Part shown: positions 46,312 to 52,094 of the stretch, one piece after another
How the letters are laid out: every line of letters begins with the position of its first letter
Numbering within the stretch: the first letter of the stretch is position 1
From: Pedobacter lusitanus
GTDB taxonomy: Bacteria > Bacteroidota > Bacteroidia > Sphingobacteriales > Sphingobacteriaceae
Direction of reading: 5' to 3'
DNA length: 64,000 bases
Assembly (NCBI RefSeq): GCF_040026395.1
Contig: NZ_CP157278.1
Coordinates: forward strand, 992,001-1,056,000
Notes under the pieces: generated by a model
What the model was told of the DNA's origin: nothing
Database searches by the model: none
What the model saw: only the letters and a program-made list of their open reading frames with translations
Translations under genes and position numbers: made by a program

Positions 46312-46393
46312 ATGACACGATATAAGCAGGTCCAACGCCAATTGATTTCCTGTACTTATTAAATTACCCTCCGGGAGTAGCTAAAAATCTCCC
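46312..46393. repeat. Two-hairpin repeat element, copy 1 (in front of susC)
   Basis: The first stem-loop runs 46322-46359: ATAAG and CAGG pair with CCTG and CTTAT, with a two-base TA bulge, around a loop holding CCAACGCCAA (46332-46341). Next come TTATTA and a second hairpin GGGAG (46373-46377) with CTCCC (46389-46393). On the minus strand it ends 18 bases before the susC start. The plus strand also reads as a tiny ORF, MTRYKQVQRQLISCTY-stop. Matches copies 2 and 3. Confidence 0.75.
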
Positions 46394-46503
46394 CCTTTAA
46401 TCAGCTTTGCCTGGCAAAAAGATTAAAATTTATCTTTTGATTTTCTGGTATAAACAATTCATATTTTTTGAATAATGAGGTGCGATATCCGGATAGTATC
46501 CGA

Positions 46504-47541
46504 TTAAAAATGTGTTCCTGCCTGCAAGGCTACTTCTTTTAAAATCTGCTGTTCTTCTTCTTTTAAAGCCAGTTGTTCCTGTTCCTTTAGAATCTGCTGT
46601 TCCTCTTCCCGGTGTGCACTGATCAGCTCCTTTTCTGCCAGTAACCGGCTCAATCCATTTTCCTGCGGGACAACCACATCTGGTTTAACCATTGGACCAT
46701 CAGCTGCCAGTTCGCTTCCTGCTACATTAGATTTAAAAATGGGCCATAATAACTGTGCATACCATGGATCTTCCTCATAATGTGAAATACCATATACTGC
46801 CGGATATTGCCTGGATAGATGAGCAGTTCCAAAAATGATATCCCATAAAAAGAACATATTTCCAAAATTGCCTTTATAATAGCCCACACCATCATCGGTA
46901 GTTGCCGCATGATGGGCATGATGGGTTGCAGGCGTAGAAATCAGCCGCTCCAATACCCAGGCAACAGGATGTAATATTTTGTATTTATAAAATGGTTTAT
47001 CCCATGGAATACTGGAATGCGCCAGTGTGGTAATCGTACTTTTAATAGCCCCTACCACAATTCTCGGTGCTCCAAGCCCCAGATAAACCAGAATAGTAGT
47101 TACATAGGTTTGAGAAAAGAACAGCGTATAAATTGCATTCTGTCTGCTTGCCATGGCCATTCCCATATAGGGAGCTGAATGATGCGTCCGGTGAAAACGC
47201 CATAACCATGGTACTTCATGATGCAAACGATGATACCAGTATTGTGTCAGATCATCTGCAATGGCAATAATTAATACGCCCCAGCCAAAAGAGACCCAGT
47301 CAAACTGATTTCTGAATGCCGGAATTACAGCTGGCAGCAACTGAAGTCCAAAAAAGGCAATAGCAGGTCTGATTACCAGTTTAGGCAAGACAAAACAGGC
47401 AATATCAACCAGCTTCTCGTTTTTAGTCCAGCGCTTTTTGTACAATCCGAAAGAAAATTCCAGTATCCCCAGAACGAGTACCAGTACACTTAGTCCGTAA
47501 CCATTCAGGTTCTCGATGACTTGTTGAATAATTTTAATCAT
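46504..47541 (-). CDS. Fatty acid hydroxylase/sterol desaturase superfamily membrane enzyme
   Basis: The 345-residue protein has about six membrane segments and the di-iron His clusters HRLHHEVPWLWRFHRTHHS and THHAHHAATTDDGVGYYKGNFGN. These are the signature of the superfamily that hydroxylates or desaturates lipids, sterols and carotenoids. A charged C-terminal tail (about 300-345) repeats EEEQQILKE twice, separated by QEQLALK. It lies between two tiny membrane proteins and susC on one strand. Its substrate could be a membrane lipid. A role with sulfonolipids, common in Bacteroidota, is only speculation. Confidence 0.9.
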   Translation of the reverse strand: MIKIIQQVIENLNGYGLSVLVLVLGILEFSFGLYKKRWTKNEKLVDIACFVLPKLVIRPAIAFFGLQLLPAVIPAFRNQFDWVSFGWGVLIIAIADDLTQYWYHRLHHEVPWLWRFHRTHHSAPYMGMAMASRQNAIYTLFFSQTYVTTILVYLGLGAPRIVVGAIKSTITTLAHSSIPWDKPFYKYKILHPVAWVLERLISTPATHHAHHAATTDDGVGYYKGNFGNMFFLWDIIFGTAHLSRQYPAVYGISHYEEDPWYAQLLWPIFKSNVAGSELAADGPMVKPDVVVPQENGLSRLLAEKELISAHREEEQQILKEQEQLALKEEEQQILKEVALQAGTHF

Positions 47542-47563
47542 TGTTTATGGTTTAGGTGGTTGA

Positions 47564-47731
47564 TTATTGAGGAGTTGAAATCAGGCTGGTTTTAGGATTT
47601 TTCTTTAACCAGGGTCGCTGCCCCGTAAAATAAAAGGTTAAAAACATTAGTAAAATGGGCAATGCGTAGATAAACAGACTCAGGATTACATTCTTAATGA
47701 TCCTTTTCTTTACAGCTTCTTCTATTTTCAT
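47564..47731 (-). CDS. Small membrane protein (55 residues)
   Basis: Translated by hand: a charged start (MKIEEAVKKRIIKN), one hydrophobic segment (VILSLFIYALPILLMFLTFYF), then a basic tail (GQRPWLKKNPKT). It is 22 bases before the hydroxylase start and 17 bases after the next small gene, so it sits in the same transcript. No family is recognised. The tight spacing and helix with charged ends support a real gene, possibly a subunit or stabiliser of the hydroxylase. Confidence 0.6.
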   Translation of the reverse strand: MKIEEAVKKRIIKNVILSLFIYALPILLMFLTFYFTGQRPWLKKNPKTSLISTPQ

Positions 47732-47748
47732 GTGTATCTTTTGTTTTT

Positions 47749-47907
47749 TTATTTAAAATGGATAGTAGTTGGTGGTGACGAAGGATCGTCTGATAAAACT
47801 TTCTGGATGAGCCACAGCCCTCCCAGCAGAATGACGAGCGGAACTGTAGCTACTATAATTCCAACTACGATCTTCTTTCCAATTAATTGCAGATCTGAAA
47901 TAGTCAT
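47749..47907 (-). CDS. Small membrane protein (52 residues)
   Basis: I start at the ATG at 47907 (MTISDLQLIGKKIVVGII); a longer frame to 47934 is possible. One hydrophobic helix (about 13-35, VVGIIVATVPLVILLGGLWLI) is followed by QKVLSDDPSSPPTT. It is the first of the two tiny membrane genes ahead of the hydroxylase. A different-frame ORF (47753-48028) overlaps it and is less likely to be translated in full. Function unknown. Confidence 0.6.
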   Translation of the reverse strand: MTISDLQLIGKKIVVGIIVATVPLVILLGGLWLIQKVLSDDPSSPPTTIHFK

Positions 47908-48044
47908 ATGATGAGGTTTTAGGTGCGAAATCAATCATCATGCGTTCAACCTGACGGGCAGAACTATAACTTAAGAAGGAAATAGAAAGGGCATAGAATT
48001 CCCCGGCCGGCTCTGAAAGAGATAACATGATGATTTTTCTTTAA

Positions 48045-48128
48045 ATGACAAGATTTGAACAGTACCAACGCCAATTGAAATCTGTTCTTTTTTATTAGAA
48101 AGGCAATGATTTAAGAGATCAGCCTTTT
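48045..48128. repeat. Two-hairpin repeat element, copy 2
   Basis: The first hairpin pairs GAACAG (48057-48062) with CTGTTC (48082-48087) around a loop holding CCAACGCCAA (48065-48074). TTATTA follows, then a second hairpin AAAGGC/TGAT (48099-48110) with ATCA/GCCTTT (48118-48127). On the plus strand the second stem is followed by four T, like a weak terminator, and the DNA reads MTRFEQYQRQLKSVLFY-stop. On the minus strand the second stem lies directly after the Cys-rich leader ORF. Confidence 0.75.
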
Positions 48129-48147
48129 GTCTATCGGGATAGAATCG

Positions 48148-48246
48148 TTAGCAACAACAACAATAGAAATCTGCATGATGAAAAAACACTAGATTTTCAT
48201 TCGCAAAATTCCGTTTTAAACCGGTATGTAATTTTAATTTTAACAT
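48148..48246 (-). CDS. Cysteine-rich leader peptide (32 codons), putative attenuator
   Basis: Translated by hand. The ORF starts MLKLKLHTGLKRN and ends HADFYCCCC-stop, with four consecutive Cys codons (TGT TGT TGT TGC) just before TAA. It lies about 25 bases after the transcription start predicted from the promoter at 48278-48308. A stem-loop follows 20 bases past its stop. Downstream on the same strand is the whole sulfatase series. A run of one amino acid at the end of a short leader is the hallmark of ribosome-mediated attenuation, here by charged tRNA-Cys, as in the trp-type leaders. Attenuation is inference. Confidence 0.55.
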   Translation of the reverse strand: MLKLKLHTGLKRNFANENLVFFHHADFYCCCC

Positions 48247-48277
48247 TGGTTATGTGCTGTTTTGTAGACCGTTAGTA

Positions 48278-48308
48278 CAAATATATAATATGGTTTTCAT
48301 AAATACAA
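48278..48308 (-). promoter_or_regulatory. Promoter for the cysteine leader transcript
   Basis: On the minus strand TTG (48308 to 48306), a 20-base spacer and TATATTTG (48285 to 48278) match the Bacteroidota promoter TTG-N19/20-TAnnTTTG very well. It is the best promoter match in the window. It drives the Cys-rich leader at 48246 and, by read-through, the two small membrane genes, hydroxylase and possibly the susC-sulfatase series. Confidence 0.6.
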
Positions 48309-48311
48309 TTA

Positions 48312-48332
48312 AATCTACAAATTTAGTAGATT
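48312..48332. promoter_or_regulatory. Perfect short palindrome, possible operator
   Basis: AATCTAC and GTAGATT (7-bp arms, 7-base centre AAATTTA) lie four bases upstream of the -33 of the leader promoter. On the minus strand the centre also reads TAAATTTG, a second TAnnTTTG. It is a reasonable operator for a dimeric repressor. It superficially resembles a Cas12a repeat stem, but only one copy exists. Confidence 0.4.
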
Positions 48333-48396
48333 ATATTAATGAATGTACGAATTCACATTCCTTATCCTATTTTCTTTATCTTTATCAAAGGTTTAA

Positions 48397-48460
48397 ATGA
48401 CAAGATTGAATCAGGTCCAACGCCAAATTTCTCCTGGTTCAGTTATTAGCCCCTGGGGGC
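48397..48460. repeat. Two-hairpin repeat element, copy 3
   Basis: The first hairpin pairs TGAA-T-CAGG (48407-48415) with CCTG-G-TTCA (48433-48441) around a loop holding CCAACGCCAA (48417-48426). The middle T-G can pair only in plus-strand RNA. TTATTA follows, then GCCCC (48449-48453) with GGGGC (48456-48460). No gene is directly downstream on the minus strand until the Cys leader, and none on the plus strand until 48911. The plus-strand ORF starts MTRLNQVQRQ but then leaves the frame of copies 1 and 2. Confidence 0.75.
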
Positions 48461-48750
48461 CGTGCGGAAATCATGATTAATTTTCTGAATCCCGGACAGC
48501 CCCCTGTTTATGATGCTTTCTTTCTCTGCGAACTGCATTACTTTGATTAATGGCAGTTAATCCTTCAATAAGCCTGAAATCATTCTTCTTTAGCATATAG
48601 CACCACAACATTATAAATAATACTACAACATTGAAAATCTGCTTGTACCCGCTAAGTTTCCGGTACAAAATCAGTTCAGAAAACGGCCAGAAAAGGGCCG
48701 AAATTATACTTTTGTAAATGACTGATAATAAGGGTTGTACAACCACTTTG

Positions 48751-48799
48751 TTCAGACATCATTCAGACAACATTCAGAGGTTATACAGACAAGGTTCAG
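48751..48799. promoter_or_regulatory. Five direct repeats of 11 bp
   Basis: Units TTCAGACATCA, TTCAGACAACA, TTCAGAGGTTA, TACAGACAAGG and TTCAG... start at 48751, 48762, 48773, 48784 and 48795, exactly 11 bp apart. Phasing at one helical turn is what OmpR/PhoB-type response regulators bind. The array ends about 110 bases before the DUF6266 gene at 48911, so it is probably its control region. Confidence 0.6.
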
Positions 48800-48910
48800 C
48801 TCCCTTCGAATAACAGCTGAATAAGCTCTTAATAATTTCTTATTTATACACTTATAACTATAATTCCAGAACACCTTTTCCCCTATATTGTAACACCAAT
48901 CAGATCTATT

Positions 48911-49561
48911 ATGGCAATTATACAGGAAGGCACCGTACTGGCAGGTATCAGAGGAAGAATCGGAAACGTGGTTATTTATACCTGGAAGAACAAGGTATGC
49001 GCCCGGTCATTACCTGCCAAACCCCGCAAAAAAAGGCCAAGAACTGTTCCACAGCAGGCTCAGGCTAATAAAATGAAAGTGTTAAGTCCGTTTTTAAATG
49101 CTGTTAAGCCCTTCTTAAGAACGGGTTTCAAACAAATAGCCGCAGGCAGGAACATTACGGCAAACAATGCAGCCAAATCTGCCAACCTGTTAACAGGTAT
49201 AAAGGGTGAATTTCCTAACCAGGAGATCAGCTGGGACACTATTTTAGTCGCCGACGGGCCACTGCAAAAGCCAGAAAATGTAACCGTTCAGGTAGCAGAA
49301 AACGCCTTTCATTTCACCTGGAACAAGGATAAGACCGCAGAAAGCAATCCAAATGACAGAGCCATTATCCTGTTATACAGTAAAACCTACAGGCGCCCCC
49401 ATATCAATTACAGTGGTGCCCGCAGAGACGAGTTAAAAGACACCTTTTACCTCGATCCTTTTTACCTGAAAAAGAATACCTATGAAGTATTTATAGCTTT
49501 TAAAGATGTCATGAGCGACGAAGTGTCCAAAAGCGTCTATTGCGGCAGATTTATAACTTAG
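48911..49561 (+). CDS. DUF6266 family protein
   Basis: The 216-residue protein begins MAIIQEGTVLAGIRGRIGNVVIYTWKN, here broken by reading only the key parts: an N-terminal Gly-rich GIRGRIGNVV, then basic LPAKPRKKRPRT and helical QAQANKMKVLSPFLNAVKPF. This matches a family (DUF6266) that occurs in many copies in Pedobacter and related genera. The C-terminal half (from about 115) is beta-rich (VTVQVAENAFHFTWNKD). No signal peptide. Function is unknown; the N-terminus resembles DNA- or RNA-binding basic regions. It is preceded by 11-bp direct repeats and ends 12 bases from a convergent NIPSNAP gene. Confidence 0.8.
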   Translation: MAIIQEGTVLAGIRGRIGNVVIYTWKNKVCARSLPAKPRKKRPRTVPQQAQANKMKVLSPFLNAVKPFLRTGFKQIAAGRNITANNAAKSANLLTGIKGEFPNQEISWDTILVADGPLQKPENVTVQVAENAFHFTWNKDKTAESNPNDRAIILLYSKTYRRPHINYSGARRDELKDTFYLDPFYLKKNTYEVFIAFKDVMSDEVSKSVYCGRFIT

Positions 49562-49573
49562 ATAAAAAAACCG

Positions 49574-50362
49574 CTAAATCTGCGAAAAAGCAGCTGGCAC
49601 CAGCAGTGTTGAAGTAATCTTACTCACCAGTAAAGCATCGGCGTATCCTGGTACAGTACTTATCTTTTTCCATTCCGGGTCATTCACAAAACTTTTCCAA
49701 TGTGCATCTTTAGCTGCCATGTCATCAAAAGTAAGCATATAGGTCAAATTTGGTCTTAATGGCCCGATTACGGTTTCTCCCCAAAATACAGGTTTAAAGC
49801 CCAGACGTTTGAAAATATCAATCTCCCCCTGATCATTAAACATCTCTATCTTCTTTTTCCCAGCTGCCTCACTTGCACTCTGATACTGACGGAGTTCAAA
49901 AATACGGGTCTTGTGATCAGGGGCTATCATCTTTGGGGAGTGTGCAAAAGCTTTCATGATCGAGCTTTCTATACGTTCATAAGCCGGTTCAGTTGCCGGA
50001 GCATGCAGATAAGCCTCTCCTTTTTGCTGATATACCCTATCATTTTCCAGTTTAGTCAGTACTTCGTTGAAATGCAAAAGACTATGATAGGCTATTAACA
50101 CAAATAACCTGGTTTGTCCGGCAGGTTTTAATTCCGTAAATACACCAACATGCTGAACCTTTAACCGGTTATAGGCAGGAATAGCAGCTTTACTATAAAA
50201 ATCTTCTACGATACCTTGCTGTACACTATTTTTCAGCGTATAAGTTCTTAATTCATAAAATTCGGCTGAGGTATCTGTAAACATTGCATTGCCGGCAACA
50301 GGACCAGCCATTGCAGCAGCACCAGTTATTAACGAGGTTTTGACAAAAGAGCGTCTTTTCAT
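49574..50362 (-). CDS. NIPSNAP family protein with Tat-type signal (paralog A)
   Basis: The 262-residue protein starts MKRRSFVKTSLITGAAAMAG, a twin-arginine (RRxFxK) signal, so it is probably exported folded. Two ferredoxin-like NIPSNAP repeats follow: FYELRTYTLKNSVQQGIVEDF near the start of the mature part, and RIFELRQYQSASEAAGKKKIEMF in the second half. It is divergent from a paralog at 50553 with about 190 bases between starts. The family binds small ligands or acts as a dimeric alpha-beta-barrel; the substrate is unknown. Confidence 0.88.
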   Translation of the reverse strand: MKRRSFVKTSLITGAAAMAGPVAGNAMFTDTSAEFYELRTYTLKNSVQQGIVEDFYSKAAIPAYNRLKVQHVGVFTELKPAGQTRLFVLIAYHSLLHFNEVLTKLENDRVYQQKGEAYLHAPATEPAYERIESSIMKAFAHSPKMIAPDHKTRIFELRQYQSASEAAGKKKIEMFNDQGEIDIFKRLGFKPVFWGETVIGPLRPNLTYMLTFDDMAAKDAHWKSFVNDPEWKKISTVPGYADALLVSKITSTLLVPAAFSQI

Positions 50363-50552
50363 ATCAGGAGTCTGGTTAAACTAATTTTTAATTAGCAATT
50401 ACAGGATTAATATAGGTATTTATAATTATTACATCAAACCTGCTTCTTCTGCTGTAAAAATAAACGTTGCAAGAAACCCAGATTTGCAAAAAAGAGTTAT
50501 TTTCCTTATAATTATTACCCGGATCAACTCACCTACTAAACTCATAATCAAC

Positions 50553-51335
50553 ATGCAACGCAGGAAATTCCTTCAATCTTCATTAGTGGCTACAGCTGGT
50601 ATAGCCCTAAACGTAAACCCTGCAATTGCAGGGGATATGTATCCGGTACAAAAAGAAGTATACGAATGGCGCGAATATGAAATCCGCTTCGGTTCTGACC
50701 AGAGTCAGCTGGAAAATTATTTTAAAACCGCCCTTATTCCTGCATTGAATAAACAGGGTGTAAAAACAGTGGGTGTGTTTAAGGAATGGGCTCCATCAGA
50801 ACCAGCTAAATTCTATTTACTGACACCCTATTCTTCTCTTGATAACTATCTTTCGGTAAATACAAAAGTAAAAGCTGATGCAGATTACATCAAAAACAGC
50901 GCAGCATATAACAGCTTACCAGCCGATAAACCAATATACAGCCGTTTTACCTCATCTTTGATGATTGCTTTTGATGGTTTTCCTAAAATAGTTCTCCCCT
51001 CAGGTGAATCACGGATCTTTGAATTAAGGACATATGAAGGCAACAGTGAAGATGCCGTAAGAAGAAAAATCAAAATGTTCCATGACGGGGAGTTTCCTAT
51101 TTTCGAAAGGGCAAAACTGAATCCTGTGTTCTGTGGCGAAGTGATTGCCGGCGACAAATTACCCCGTCTTACTTATATGATCACCTGCAACAGCATGGAT
51201 GAACGCAATAAAGGATGGTCTGCTTTTGTCGCTGACGCTGAGTGGAAAAGATTAGTATCCGACCCGCAATACGCCAATACCATTTCTAAGATCAGTAATA
51301 CTTTTTTGGTTCCTGCGTCATATTCACAGGTATAG
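50553..51335 (+). CDS. NIPSNAP family protein with Tat-type signal (paralog B)
   Basis: I choose the ATG at 50553 (MQRRKFLQSSLVATAG), which begins directly with the twin-arginine motif RRKFLQ; an earlier in-frame ATG at 50484 would bury it. The mature protein has two NIPSNAP repeats, YEWREYEIRFGSDQSQLENYF and RIFELRTYEGNSEDAVRRKIKMF, and a WSAFVADAEWKRL segment shared with paralog A (WKSFVNDPEWKKI). The two are clearly paralogs placed head to head. A strong hairpin terminator follows. Confidence 0.88.
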   Translation: MQRRKFLQSSLVATAGIALNVNPAIAGDMYPVQKEVYEWREYEIRFGSDQSQLENYFKTALIPALNKQGVKTVGVFKEWAPSEPAKFYLLTPYSSLDNYLSVNTKVKADADYIKNSAAYNSLPADKPIYSRFTSSLMIAFDGFPKIVLPSGESRIFELRTYEGNSEDAVRRKIKMFHDGEFPIFERAKLNPVFCGEVIAGDKLPRLTYMITCNSMDERNKGWSAFVADAEWKRLVSDPQYANTISKISNTFLVPASYSQV

Positions 51336-51353
51336 CAGCTTAATCTACCTATA

Positions 51354-51391
51354 ATTAAAAGGGATGATCCTGCGGGGTTATCCCTTTTAAT
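51354..51391 (+). terminator. Terminator after NIPSNAP paralog B
   Basis: A perfect 12-bp stem, ATTAAAAGGGAT (51354-51365) and ATCCCTTTTAAT (51380-51391), has a 14-base loop and a short T run after it. It lies 19 bases past the stop. Confidence 0.82.
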
Positions 51392-51434
51392 TTAAACCTC
51401 TTTTTTTAACATAAAAATATGACATAACAAACCT

Positions 51435-51464
51435 AGTAAGTAAATAAACATTTACTTACTTTTG
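51435..51464 (+). promoter_or_regulatory. Operator overlapping the TetR promoter
   Basis: AGTAAGTAAAT (51435-51445) and ATTTACTTACT (51450-51460) form a perfect 11-bp inverted repeat with a four-base centre. The right arm overlaps TACTTTTG (51457-51464), a TAnnTTTG -7 element 28 bases before the TetR ATG. A TetR dimer here would block its own promoter and that of the downstream monooxygenase. Confidence 0.75.
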
Positions 51465-51492
51465 TGACGTAATCAATGATTATCGATTTGTC

Positions 51493-52089
51493 ATGAGACC
51501 AAAAAATTTAGAAAAAGAAGAAGCCATTCGTACTATTGCCCTGCAAATCATTGCAGAAGAAGGGCTCGAAAACCTGAGTATGCAGAAGCTGGCTAAAGCA
51601 GCTAACGTATCACCCCGTACAATCTATATTAAATACGAGAACAAAGAAGACCTTCTGGTCAAACTTTTTATTGAAGAAGTACTCGGAGCTTATGAAAAAG
51701 CGGTACTGGCAAATTTTGATCCGGAGATGGATTTTGCCAAAGGCGTAAAAAAGATATGGCAGAATACATTTCAGTATTTAAAAAACAACAGACACGCTTT
51801 TGTATTGCTTCAGTATGGACAATCATCGCCTCTGCTCAATAAAGCATTTCAACAGGCAAATATTAAAGAAGGGTATTTCTTTGCCCCCATTCACCATTTT
51901 CTTGAACTGAATGCAACTAAAGGCATCATTAAAAACTATCCTGTACAAATACAGCGGGCGCTGTTGTTTTCTCCGGTTTTATCCCTGATCAATGAATATT
52001 TTGAGTATCAGGACAGACCAAAACAAATTATTACAGAAAAAATACTGGCAGACTGCTGTGATACAGTAATTAAAGGAATATTGATCTAA
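51493..52089 (+). CDS. TetR family transcriptional regulator
   Basis: The 198-residue protein has the N-terminal TetR HTH (IRTIALQIIAEEGLENLSMQ, then KLAKAANVSPRTIYIKYENKEDLL). A helical ligand-binding domain follows (about 70-198). Its likely operator is the perfect palindrome overlapping its own promoter. It is five bases before the TetX-like monooxygenase gene, so both are in one transcript and the monooxygenase substrate may be the inducer. Confidence 0.95.
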   Translation: MRPKNLEKEEAIRTIALQIIAEEGLENLSMQKLAKAANVSPRTIYIKYENKEDLLVKLFIEEVLGAYEKAVLANFDPEMDFAKGVKKIWQNTFQYLKNNRHAFVLLQYGQSSPLLNKAFQQANIKEGYFFAPIHHFLELNATKGIIKNYPVQIQRALLFSPVLSLINEYFEYQDRPKQIITEKILADCCDTVIKGILI

Positions 52090-52094
52090 ACACC

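Noticed and set aside
47753..48028. Minus-strand ORF of 91 codons overlapping the 52-residue membrane gene in another frame
   Set aside because: Its second half overlaps the better-supported small membrane gene. Only its first codons, which resemble the SusC leader, are of interest.
48312..48332. TCTAC...GTAGAT stem similar to a Cas12a CRISPR repeat
   Set aside because: Single copy, no spacer array and no cas gene in the window. More simply a palindromic operator.
48477..48746. Minus-strand ORF of 89 codons with one hydrophobic stretch
   Set aside because: No start context, no recognised motif, and it occupies DNA with repeats at both ends. Could be real but support is too weak.
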